Shown here: in pieces, positions 39,397 to 47,838 of the stretch
How positions within the stretch are numbered: position 1 is the first letter of the stretch
How the letters are laid out: every line of letters starts with the position of its first letter
NCBI RefSeq assembly: GCF_012524165.2
Contig: NZ_JABACJ020000003.1
Location: 186,001-250,000, forward strand
Length of the DNA: 64,000 bases
Source: Faecalicatena faecalis
GTDB taxonomy: Bacteria > Bacillota > Clostridia > Lachnospirales > Lachnospiraceae
Direction: 5' to 3'
Translations under genes and position numbers: made by a program
Notes under the pieces: generated by a model
What the model saw: only the letters and a program-made list of their open reading frames with translations
Told to the model about the DNA's origin: nothing
Database searches by the model: none

Positions 39397-42183
39397 CTAA
39401 TCTCCTTTCTCAGCCGCATTGCACTGTGCCAGTATCATCTGCATCAACTGCATTGCCTCCGGCGGCAGCATCTCATTCATATCATTTAACGTATGTTCCA
39501 TCGCAAACTGCAGGAACATCTCATTTGCCATAAGCTCCGGTGCATACTGGGTAAGCATCTGATGTGCAATCGGATTCTCCAGAATTTCCCCGAACTTGCT
39601 CTCCATATCATATTTCTCTTTTACAAAGGAGCTTTCTGTCTCATATTCATAGTGATAATGTCCTGACCCTGCTGTAAACTCCTCCTTTTCAGGCAGGCTT
39701 ATAACAGCGGTTGTATTCTCCGGCACGGATATATCAATGGTGTACTTATGGTCCATGCAGGAAATCTCACAGGACAGCTTTCCATAAACAGTCTCAATTT
39801 CTCCCTTCATCTCTGGGATTCCTTTGATCAGCCTTGGTTTCACCATGGATTTCTGATACCCTGGCTCTATCATCTTAAGACCGCACAAATCATGGAAGAT
39901 CCAGTCTCCAATAGAAGCAAGTGCATACTGGTTCAGAGAATTCATCTCATACTTATTAAAGCTGCCGTCCGGCTTCACTCCGTCCCATAATTCCCACACC
40001 GTAGTCGCTCCCAGCCTGACGCTGTACAGCCAGGAAGGACAGTCCTCTTTCAGAAAAACACTTCCCGCAGTTTCATGAGCACCGTTTTCCGATAACACCT
40101 TGCATAAGAACTGTGTGCCCACAAATCCGGTCGTCAGATGATTCTTGTGGGTCTTTAAGTTCTTCAAAAGCGTATCCAGCACACGTTCTCTTTCTTTTCC
40201 CTGTGCAAGCCCAAAATGCAGAGCCATGGCACATCCTGTCTGTGTCTCGCTTACAAGACGCCCAGTTGATGTCATATACTCTGAACGTATCCTCGTAGTC
40301 AAAGACTCATACAATTCCTGGTATCTCCGGTATTCTGCTTCCTTTCCCAGGATTTTTGCTGACTGGGCCGTAATATATGCAGAATAAGCATAATAAATAT
40401 TTGCTATGTAATATAAATCTGTTGAACCTGTCTTCTCATTCAGTTCCAGATTCCATACGTCTCCTTCTCTCGGAATATACGGTCCTCTGTCCATATCCAT
40501 TGCGATCCAGTCTCCAAGCTGCTGCCCTGTATGGATCAGGCCATCCTCCCCGGCAGTATTTTTCGTATATTCAACGCAGGAGACCATGCTGTCAAACTGC
40601 TCTTCCAGAAAACGTATGTCACCGTACACCTGATACATCGTCCATGGCACCACGGTCGCGGCATCATGCCAGATCGCGATTCCGCCGGACGGTCCAAGAA
40701 TATTGGGAACCGATGTAGGAACCCCCATGCCAAGTGACTGTTCGTATTTCAGATCTCTCAGCCATTTCTGGAAAAAGAGTGCGATATTCTTATGGCAGGC
40801 TGCTGTAGAAATGAACATCTGCGCATCTCCCGTATAGCCCAGTCTCTCGTCACGCTGCGGGCAGTCTGTGGGAATGTCCAGATAATTGCTCCTCATGGTC
40901 CAGTCAATATTCTTCCATAACCTGTTGACCAGATCATTCGAACAGGAAAACTCCCCGGTCTGCTCCAACGCTGTATGGATCACGCAGGCAGTAAAGTCTT
41001 CCGGTCCCGGCAGTTCTTCAAGTCCCAGAATCTGAATATACCGAAAGCCATGGAATGTGAAAATCGGCATAAACACATCTTCTTTTCCACTGCAGATAAA
41101 GGTATCCTCTGCTTTCGCCGTTCTAAGATTTACAGTATAGAAATTTCCATTTTCATCCAGTGCTTCTGCATGGCGAATCGTGACCTTTGTCCCCTTAGGG
41201 TACTTTAAATGCGCCTTAACAACTCCTGTCAGATTCTGTCCGAAGTCGATGACAACCTCCCCTTTCGGAGTGACAATGAGCTCTTTTGCTGGAATCTGCT
41301 CTGTAATCCTGACCGGTTCATCCTCCTGGGCTGTCAGCACTTCCTTTGCCTGGTCATACAGCTGGACTGGTCTTAACTCTTCATTTTCTCTGCTGTAATC
41401 AATGACTTCCCCATGATAGATCTCACTATATCTTCTGGCTCCTGTCGTGCTCATCCAGCTTTCATCCGTAACAATCTGCTCTCTGCTGCCATCTGTATAC
41501 AGAATTTCTATCTGGGCAATTACTGCCGTTCTTTTTCCGTAATGGTCGCCCTGATTGTAAAATCCCAGAATCCCCTTGTACCATCCGTTTCCGACGGTCA
41601 TTCTTATTTCATTTTCATTCTTTAACTGCTCTGTAACATCATAAGTCTGGTACTGAATCCGCTTCTGGTAGCTCGTCCATCCAGGGGCAAAGTAGGCATC
41701 CCCGACTTTTCCCCCATTTAATTCCAACTCATAGATTCCTAATGCACTAGCATAGATCCGTGCGGACTTGACTTGTTTTTCCGTGTAAAATTTCTTTACA
41801 AACACAGCACATGGTTCCAGCCCATCCTCAAACCCATGAGTGATCCAGCTTGCTGCAAAGTTCTGGTATCCCATAAGACCAGTCTCAAACCAGGTAGATT
41901 CTACTGCTGTATCCCCATGGTTATCCTCCACATTCACCTGCACAGTGTAACGTGTTCCTTTCCTAAAAGCTTTTCCCTGATATGGGATGCAGATCGACTG
42001 GTCACTCTCGATTTTTCCGGTATCCCATACAGTCTCTGCCTCGGATTTTACTACAATCTGATAGCTTCTCTGAACTGTATCTTTCTGGTCTGATTTCAAT
42101 TTCCATGAAAATCTCGGACTTTCTAAATCGATTCCAAGAGGGTTCTTTCTGTATTCTGTTTTTAAATCATAGAGATTTAACAT
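39397..42183 (-). CDS. GH78 alpha-L-rhamnosidase with C-terminal helical extension
   Basis: A GH78 enzyme of about 928 residues. N-terminal beta domains include RFSWKLKSDQKDT and the GIYELELNGGKVGDAYFAPGW rhamnose-binding region. The (alpha/alpha)6 barrel starts near residue 420 with the catalytic motif DCPQRDERLGYTGD. The family normally ends after the beta-sandwich (TTAVISLPEKEEFTAGSG). Here about 75 further residues follow, methionine-rich and helical (NPIAHQMLTQYAPELMANEM, then LPPEAMQLMQMILAQ). Start at 42183 because GGGAGG is 10 bases before that ATG; the frame runs on 36 bases upstream. It removes terminal rhamnose from an imported oligosaccharide. Confidence 0.9.
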   Translation of the reverse strand: MLNLYDLKTEYRKNPLGIDLESPRFSWKLKSDQKDTVQRSYQIVVKSEAETVWDTGKIESDQSICIPYQGKAFRKGTRYTVQVNVEDNHGDTAVESTWFETGLMGYQNFAASWITHGFEDGLEPCAVFVKKFYTEKQVKSARIYASALGIYELELNGGKVGDAYFAPGWTSYQKRIQYQTYDVTEQLKNENEIRMTVGNGWYKGILGFYNQGDHYGKRTAVIAQIEILYTDGSREQIVTDESWMSTTGARRYSEIYHGEVIDYSRENEELRPVQLYDQAKEVLTAQEDEPVRITEQIPAKELIVTPKGEVVIDFGQNLTGVVKAHLKYPKGTKVTIRHAEALDENGNFYTVNLRTAKAEDTFICSGKEDVFMPIFTFHGFRYIQILGLEELPGPEDFTACVIHTALEQTGEFSCSNDLVNRLWKNIDWTMRSNYLDIPTDCPQRDERLGYTGDAQMFISTAACHKNIALFFQKWLRDLKYEQSLGMGVPTSVPNILGPSGGIAIWHDAATVVPWTMYQVYGDIRFLEEQFDSMVSCVEYTKNTAGEDGLIHTGQQLGDWIAMDMDRGPYIPREGDVWNLELNEKTGSTDLYYIANIYYAYSAYITAQSAKILGKEAEYRRYQELYESLTTRIRSEYMTSTGRLVSETQTGCAMALHFGLAQGKERERVLDTLLKNLKTHKNHLTTGFVGTQFLCKVLSENGAHETAGSVFLKEDCPSWLYSVRLGATTVWELWDGVKPDGSFNKYEMNSLNQYALASIGDWIFHDLCGLKMIEPGYQKSMVKPRLIKGIPEMKGEIETVYGKLSCEISCMDHKYTIDISVPENTTAVISLPEKEEFTAGSGHYHYEYETESSFVKEKYDMESKFGEILENPIAHQMLTQYAPELMANEMFLQFAMEHTLNDMNEMLPPEAMQLMQMILAQCNAAEKGD

Positions 42184-42215
42184 ACTTTTATTACCTCCCA
42201 TATGTAATAACGTTC

Positions 42216-43811
42216 TCATGAAGGGGAACCTGCATTTTCTTTCTTCAGGCTCTCCAGCAAATCACGGTCATTGTACTTTTTCCCCCACTCAATCAGCTTC
42301 TCCCTCATATCCGCCTTTAACTCCTGATATTCTGGCTCATCATAAAGATTGCGTAGTTCATATGGGTCCACGGCCAGATCATACAGTTCTTCGATCTGTC
42401 CCTCATTGTAGACATACTTATACCGCTGCGTCATCAGCGCCCTTCCCAAATGTGGATACTTATGTCCATAAGTTTCGCTGACCACATATTCTCTTACATT
42501 CCTCTCTCTGCCACTGGCAACAGGCATGAGGGAAATGCCATCGACGGGCGTTGTAAAAGCAGCCCCCGCCGCATCCAGCATTGTCTGTGCCACATCCAGA
42601 TTGCTGACAAGTTCGTTGCTGACCTGTCCGAATGGAATCACTCCCTGATACTTCATTGCCATTGGAACACGCAGCATTTCTTCAGGCATATAGCAGTCTT
42701 TATCAAAATGCCCTCCGTGACTTGCAATTGCATCACCGTGGTCTGTCGTCCAGATGATCAGCGTGTTGTCATCCAGCCCCAGCTCCTTTAATTTATCCAG
42801 AATCATACCACCTGCTTCATCTACCAGTGTTGTCTGTGCATACTCCAATGCAAGATCCTTCTGCCATACCTCCCACGGAACGGGATTCGGATAGATCAGC
42901 CTGTCGTGTTCACTGATTCCTCCATTTGTTTCCATCTGGTAGACTTCCGGCTTTTTATTGTCAAATACGTTTTCGGAAAAACTGGGGTATTCAGGAATAT
43001 CCTTTGAGTCATACATATCTGCAAACTCCTGCGTTGGAAAATAAGGATGGTGTGGTCCCCAGAAATCCACCCTGAGTGCAAACGGGCGGTTATCCCCTGA
43101 CTGGGCGATCTTTTCCAGCTGGTCACAGGCGAGGCTTGCCAGAAAGAAGGACTCATGCGCCTCCTTCGGTCCCTGCATAATTCCGCTGCATGGCTCATTC
43201 GACCAGAGATACTTCTGTTCATAAAGCTCACCCGGTGTCTGACCCGGACCAAACTGTTTTACCATATTTTCATTTACGGATTTTTCCATGGCATCGTCTA
43301 CCATATCTGTTGGCTGTCCCTGGCTCATCAAATATTCTTTCAGGTTAAACTGCTTAAAGTAGGAGTGTTCAATTCGCACCTTCGGGAATTCCAGATGCTT
43401 ACGTTTCAGGTAAACCTCGTACTCCGGCTGAATATATGGATTATTGTAGCCCGGAAGGCAGAACCCCTCGCACCCGTGGTCATACGCAGTTCCCGGGCCT
43501 GCATGCCATTTTCCAAAATAATAACTTTGATATCCTTCCTTTTTCAAAATGTCCAGATACGTATCGTCCGTAAACGGTACGTCCTTATCATTGCCGCACT
43601 CTCCATGATTGTGAGGGTACTGACCGCACAGCATAGAACGGCGTGCCGGACCGCAGAGAGGGTAAACACAATATGCCCTGTTGAAAACAATCCCTTCACT
43701 GGCGAGCCGCTCAAAATACGGGCGCTGTATCTTTGGTCCAAAATCCCTGTCATGACCATAAAATGCCTGATGGTCGTTTAATAGATAGATAATATTTGGT
43801 CTTTTGCTCAT
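42216..43811 (-). CDS. Type I sulfatase (Cys-type), sulfatase 3
   Basis: A 531-residue sulfatase. The formylglycine motif is Cys53-Gly-Pro-Ala-Arg57 (YPLCGPARRSMLCGQ). Metal residues appear in LLNDHQAFYGHD and TTDHGDAIASHGGHFD, with a further FWGPHHPYFPT block. A C-terminal domain contains MTQRYKYVYNEGQIEELYDL, the usual end-region signature. Cytoplasmic by lack of a signal sequence. It is the second gene of the operon, 14 bases after the GH2 gene and 32 before the rhamnosidase. Sulfatases 1-3 share the fold and Cys motif but differ enough around it to suggest different sulfate positions. Confidence 0.92.
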   Translation of the reverse strand: MSKRPNIIYLLNDHQAFYGHDRDFGPKIQRPYFERLASEGIVFNRAYCVYPLCGPARRSMLCGQYPHNHGECGNDKDVPFTDDTYLDILKKEGYQSYYFGKWHAGPGTAYDHGCEGFCLPGYNNPYIQPEYEVYLKRKHLEFPKVRIEHSYFKQFNLKEYLMSQGQPTDMVDDAMEKSVNENMVKQFGPGQTPGELYEQKYLWSNEPCSGIMQGPKEAHESFFLASLACDQLEKIAQSGDNRPFALRVDFWGPHHPYFPTQEFADMYDSKDIPEYPSFSENVFDNKKPEVYQMETNGGISEHDRLIYPNPVPWEVWQKDLALEYAQTTLVDEAGGMILDKLKELGLDDNTLIIWTTDHGDAIASHGGHFDKDCYMPEEMLRVPMAMKYQGVIPFGQVSNELVSNLDVAQTMLDAAGAAFTTPVDGISLMPVASGRERNVREYVVSETYGHKYPHLGRALMTQRYKYVYNEGQIEELYDLAVDPYELRNLYDEPEYQELKADMREKLIEWGKKYNDRDLLESLKKENAGSPS

Positions 43812-43825
43812 CCGTCTCTCCTCAC

Positions 43826-46321
43826 TTATTGAACCTCAAGCACTACCTCTTTTTTCTCGCATCCAGGTGCTTCAAAACTTACTCTGATCTCCCCTGCCTG
43901 CATCCCTGCGCGTACCACAGCCAGCAGATATCCGTCATAAGTCTCCCAGGTCGTATTGTCGTAATAATTTTCCGTAGCAGGATCGGCACTTCCGAATCCC
44001 TGCAATGTACCCGCACCTTCCACGGTAACAGTGACCTCCTTGACCGCCTGAAGGTTCAGATTCCCCTGTGCATCCTTCAAAGATACAGTCAGATAAGCAA
44101 GGTCCGCACCGTCTGCCTTCAACACTCTATTGTCAGCTTCCACGCAGAGTTCTACTTCACTTGCTGCGCTGATCAGACAGTTTTTCTCGGCTTCTGTACC
44201 TTTCCGGTAGTTGACTGCTTCTAATTTTCCTGCTTCATAAACCGTCTCAAAAGAAGCCATATAGTCATTTTCTTCGCCTGCCGGTCTGCGTCCAAGAGAT
44301 TTTCCGTTTAAGAATAACTCCACTTCCGCCGCATCGGAATATACATTTACAACTGCCGGCTTTCCTTCGTATCCATCCCAGGTCCAGCTTGCAATCTCAT
44401 CCTTCCAGATCCATGCAGACTGGATCGGCTTTTCTCCATAATGATTCAGGCGTTCCACTGCAATAAATGGTTCTTTGCGCAGCCCGAACACGATTTCTCT
44501 GAAATAGCTCATCGGTCTTCTGTAACCAATAATGTCAATATCCCCCATATAGGCAACGGAGATCGGCCAGTTCGGCATAAAGCCCTGACGCCCGTCATAA
44601 TAGAATACCCCGGAGCCTGCCTCGCCGAGATAATCGTATCCTGTCCAGGTCATATCCCCGATTACATGTGGGTTTTCCTTTACGATCTTCCACAGTCTGA
44701 CGATATCTGACGGAAGCGTCTCTGTCCCCAGAATTACACGGTTCGGATATAACTCGTGTTCCATCTCATGGCGGGAGGTCAGGTAATTATAGCCGACCAG
44801 ATCCGTCACACTGGAGAATTCCTCCAACGTTTCTGTCAGAATATGGTTTGCCGCAAATGCATCTGCCATCGGTCCTTTCATCAGATCTGTACTTCCATTT
44901 GCCGCATCACTGCCTGCATCGGATGACGGGGCTTCTGCCTGAGCCTGCATTGCCATCATCTGTTCCATTGTCATGCCTGTAATATCGCACATAATATCTC
45001 CCATGCGGTCCATACATGCAAGCAGTCCGTTGATTGCAACAGTCACGTACCGGGCAGCATCCAGTGAATGGAATTTTTCCGTAACGATCCTGTTGAGCTG
45101 TGCTCCTTTGGCAGTCCCTGCTTCCTGAATCTCATTCCCTGAGATATACATAATCACAGAAGGATGGTTATAATCCTTAGCTACCAGATGCTCTGCGTCT
45201 TTTTCCCAATACTCTGTAAAATACTGCGCATAATCGTTATTGTTCTTTGAGCGGGTCCAGCAGTCAAACAATTCATCTAATACAAGGATTCCCTCCCGGT
45301 CACAGGCATCAAGTAAAGCACGGCTGGCAGGATGATGAGAACTTCTGATACAGTTAAAGCCTGCTTCTTTCAGTTGTCTTATCCTGCGCTGCTCTGCCTT
45401 TTCCAGCGTACATGCTCCTATCACACCATTATCATGATGGATGCAGGAGCCGCGCAGTTTCACTTCTTTTCCATTGATGCGCAATCCTTTTTTCGCGGTC
45501 AGGGAAAGTGTACGGATACCGAATGTCTCTTTTGTTTCATCCACCACTGTATCACCGTCCATAACCACCGCATGGCACTCGTATAAATCTGGTGTCTCAC
45601 AGCTCCATAAAAGAGGGCTTTCGATCTGAATTCTGCTCCTTGTATGTTCCTTACTTCCGGCAAACATCGTAACTGGAACCCTCTCCTGCCCGACGACGTT
45701 ATTATTTTTATCCGTAATTCTAAGTTGAAGCTCTACCCGCTTTTTCTCAGTTCCCTGATTCTGGATGTCTACTTCGACTTCTGCCACTGCCAGGTCCTCT
45801 TCTATCTCTGGTGTAGAAATCCTTACACCATTTTCCTCGATGTGGATCTGATTTCCGACCAGGATATTGACATTCCTGTAGATTCCACTGCCGGAATACC
45901 AGCGGCTGTTTTCCTCTGCGCTGTTATTTGCTATAACCTGTACCATATTCATGCTTCCATAATTCAAAAAATCATCGGCACAGATGCTGAATTCTGTGTA
46001 GCCATATGGATGTCCGCCCGCATAGTCGCCATTGATAAACACTCTTGCATTGGTATAAACGCCTTCGAATTCAATCCTGACTGTCTTTTCTTTCCACTCT
46101 CCCGGCACATCAAAAGTTTTTGTATATGTATAACATCCACCCGGATAAAATCCTGTCTGATGCTGATTTTTTGTTTCTTTCGTTCTCTTTTCATGAATCA
46201 TGGCATCGTGCGGAAGAATCAGGCTTTCTTCCTCTCCCTGCATGCCTGATACGGCAGCCATCATCGGGCTGTCCCCCGATTTACTGATCTTCCAGCCTGT
46301 ATTCCACTTTTCTCTTAACAT
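43826..46321 (-). CDS. GH2 glycosidase (beta-galactosidase/glucuronidase-like)
   Basis: An 831-residue GH2 enzyme. The jelly-roll domain at residues 1-165 contains FEGVYTNARVFINGDYAGGHPYGY. An immunoglobulin-like domain follows. The TIM barrel has acid/base Glu397 in MYISGNEIQEAG and nucleophile Glu534 in ILGTETLPSD. C-terminal Ig-like domains run from about residue 620. An Ala/Met-rich insert of about 60 residues (about 440-500, MTMEQMMAMQAQAEAP) lies between the two catalytic glutamates. First gene of the six-gene operon; leader carries motif site B. Substrate sugar is not determined: no glucuronidase N-x-K signature is obvious, which leans towards a beta-galactosidase. Confidence 0.88.
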   Translation of the reverse strand: MLREKWNTGWKISKSGDSPMMAAVSGMQGEEESLILPHDAMIHEKRTKETKNQHQTGFYPGGCYTYTKTFDVPGEWKEKTVRIEFEGVYTNARVFINGDYAGGHPYGYTEFSICADDFLNYGSMNMVQVIANNSAEENSRWYSGSGIYRNVNILVGNQIHIEENGVRISTPEIEEDLAVAEVEVDIQNQGTEKKRVELQLRITDKNNNVVGQERVPVTMFAGSKEHTRSRIQIESPLLWSCETPDLYECHAVVMDGDTVVDETKETFGIRTLSLTAKKGLRINGKEVKLRGSCIHHDNGVIGACTLEKAEQRRIRQLKEAGFNCIRSSHHPASRALLDACDREGILVLDELFDCWTRSKNNNDYAQYFTEYWEKDAEHLVAKDYNHPSVIMYISGNEIQEAGTAKGAQLNRIVTEKFHSLDAARYVTVAINGLLACMDRMGDIMCDITGMTMEQMMAMQAQAEAPSSDAGSDAANGSTDLMKGPMADAFAANHILTETLEEFSSVTDLVGYNYLTSRHEMEHELYPNRVILGTETLPSDIVRLWKIVKENPHVIGDMTWTGYDYLGEAGSGVFYYDGRQGFMPNWPISVAYMGDIDIIGYRRPMSYFREIVFGLRKEPFIAVERLNHYGEKPIQSAWIWKDEIASWTWDGYEGKPAVVNVYSDAAEVELFLNGKSLGRRPAGEENDYMASFETVYEAGKLEAVNYRKGTEAEKNCLISAASEVELCVEADNRVLKADGADLAYLTVSLKDAQGNLNLQAVKEVTVTVEGAGTLQGFGSADPATENYYDNTTWETYDGYLLAVVRAGMQAGEIRVSFEAPGCEKKEVVLEVQ

Positions 46322-46400
46322 ATATGCTCTCCTTTCGTTTCCCCAAATAGTAAAGGGCTGCAGTTTTATTGTATGCGTTTATCTTATGCGAAATTGAAGG

Positions 46401-46430
46401 GGTTCAATATCACGGACGTGACATTTTTAG
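46401..46430 (-). promoter_or_regulatory. Shared regulator motif, site B
   Basis: Reads CTAAAAATGTCACGTC then CGTGATATTGAACC on the minus strand, 80 bases before the GH2 start. It aligns with sites A and C: CTAAAAAWGTMAC, then GTGATA and TTGAA. The TTGAAC may double as -35. Confidence 0.6.
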
Positions 46431-46489
46431 CACATGTGTGGAACAATCGCTATTTCCATTTTTCTGAGGATGAATAAATGCTCCCGCCG

Positions 46490-46535
46490 GAAAAAAATGA
46501 GGATGAAAATCCCCGGTAAGATTTTCATCCTCATT
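46490..46535 (-). terminator. Terminator of the AraC regulator gene
   Basis: A perfect 16-bp stem (AATGAGGATGAAAATC and its complement, loop of 8-9 bases) followed on the minus strand by a run of Ts, a few bases past the AraC stop. It isolates the regulator from the GH2 operon. Confidence 0.92.
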
Positions 46536-46540
46536 GTCTT

Positions 46541-47761
46541 TTATCTATCTATATGTTTATAGCTTTCAATATACCGTTTCTTCTTCCGGTATTCATTCGG
46601 CGTCATCCCATATATCTTTTTAAACTGTTTTCCAAAGTGGCTCTGTGTTGCAAAGCAGAAATACTCTGCGATTATGGAGATACTATAGTCCGTATAACAC
46701 AGCATATTTGCCGCATGTCTGCATCTTTCCCTTGCGATGTAATCCCGGATCGACATGCCCTCCTGCTCTGTAAAGACTCTGGACAGATAGGAACGGTTCA
46801 CCCCAATATCCTCCGCCAGCTCCTGGATCTGGAAATGCTGACGCAGGTGAACCCCTATATAATCCTTGCATCTTTCCACATAGATATTCCCTTTTCTCCG
46901 TTCCCGTGCCGCTCTCACGCGCTCCGTATAATCCAGCTGCATCTTCGCTCCGACCATGCCCAGCTCTTCTACCGTTTTACACTTTTCCAGCTTTCTCAGA
47001 TAGAGATCAGACAGGTCGTGAGACTCCTCCGGGTTCATCCCACCACGGATCGCAGCTCTGGATACAAGCATAATAGAAGATACACACAGATATTCCATCT
47101 GCTTCAATGCATTCTCTGCGACAACGCCGATACCCTCGACATCACTGCTGTTTACCTGCATCAGCTTTTTCATGGCATCCACATCCCCGGATTCCACAAT
47201 TCCGACAAACTTATTCTCATACTCAATACTGTTGTGTATCCGGTTCATTTCTGACTTTTCCAGCTGCAGTTTTTCTATGTCAGCAGGACCAACGGCATAT
47301 TTTTCTTCGCCATCCTTCCATTCCAACAAAATTTCTGTTTCCTCAACTGCCTCTCCTTTATAGGAAAAATAGGCAATCGTAAGGATATTGGACAGAATCT
47401 CGTGTGAAGACTTCAGAATACCGTATTCCTTCTCCAGAATATGATGCTTATGCTTATATCCTGTTAACTGCACCTGGTTCAGATTTTCAAGCGCAGCCGG
47501 TCCCCAGATATGATAATATCCCTTTCGATCTATATAAGTCCCGAAAAATATCTTCATCTCTTCTACATAAATTGTCGGGAGCTGTTTCGCATCCGCCACC
47601 CGGCAGACCTCATGCAAAAACATTCTGTCATACTGAAAAAGTCCCGCTTCCTCATCTTTGTTCGGGAAATGTACCAGGCATTCTTCCCCATCATAAACAC
47701 AGACTGGTATCCCGCAATTATTGTACAGCTTTTCCAGAATAAAGTACTCCGATTTCAACAC
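46541..47761 (-). CDS. AraC-family regulator 1
   Basis: A protein of about 406 residues. The last 100 residues form two HTH motifs: FQIQELAEDIGVNRSYLSRV and YSISIIAEYFCFATQSHFGK, ending in KIYGMTPNEYRKKKR. The N-terminal 300 residues are a ligand or accessory domain without a cupin signature that I recognise. The frame is open from a GTG at 47773, but the ribosome site GGAGGTGA points to the GTG at 47761 (or the TTG three bases on). It has its own promoter and terminator between the GH3 gene and the GH2 operon. It is the best candidate for the protein that binds sites A-D, because it lies in the middle of the operons carrying them. Confidence 0.88.
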   Translation of the reverse strand: MLKSEYFILEKLYNNCGIPVCVYDGEECLVHFPNKDEEAGLFQYDRMFLHEVCRVADAKQLPTIYVEEMKIFFGTYIDRKGYYHIWGPAALENLNQVQLTGYKHKHHILEKEYGILKSSHEILSNILTIAYFSYKGEAVEETEILLEWKDGEEKYAVGPADIEKLQLEKSEMNRIHNSIEYENKFVGIVESGDVDAMKKLMQVNSSDVEGIGVVAENALKQMEYLCVSSIMLVSRAAIRGGMNPEESHDLSDLYLRKLEKCKTVEELGMVGAKMQLDYTERVRAARERRKGNIYVERCKDYIGVHLRQHFQIQELAEDIGVNRSYLSRVFTEQEGMSIRDYIARERCRHAANMLCYTDYSISIIAEYFCFATQSHFGKQFKKIYGMTPNEYRKKKRYIESYKHIDR

Positions 47762-47787
47762 TGTCACCTCCACTTTGAGATGCTTTT

Positions 47788-47816
47788 ATTATATCTTCTC
47801 CCGGCAAAAAGGTAAA
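47788..47816 (-). promoter_or_regulatory. Promoter of AraC regulator 1
   Basis: TTTACC and TATAAT with a 17-base spacer on the minus strand, about 27 bases before the start codon, in the gap after the GH3 gene. Confidence 0.65.
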
Positions 47817-47838
47817 CTCTTTTCATCTTTCACAGATC

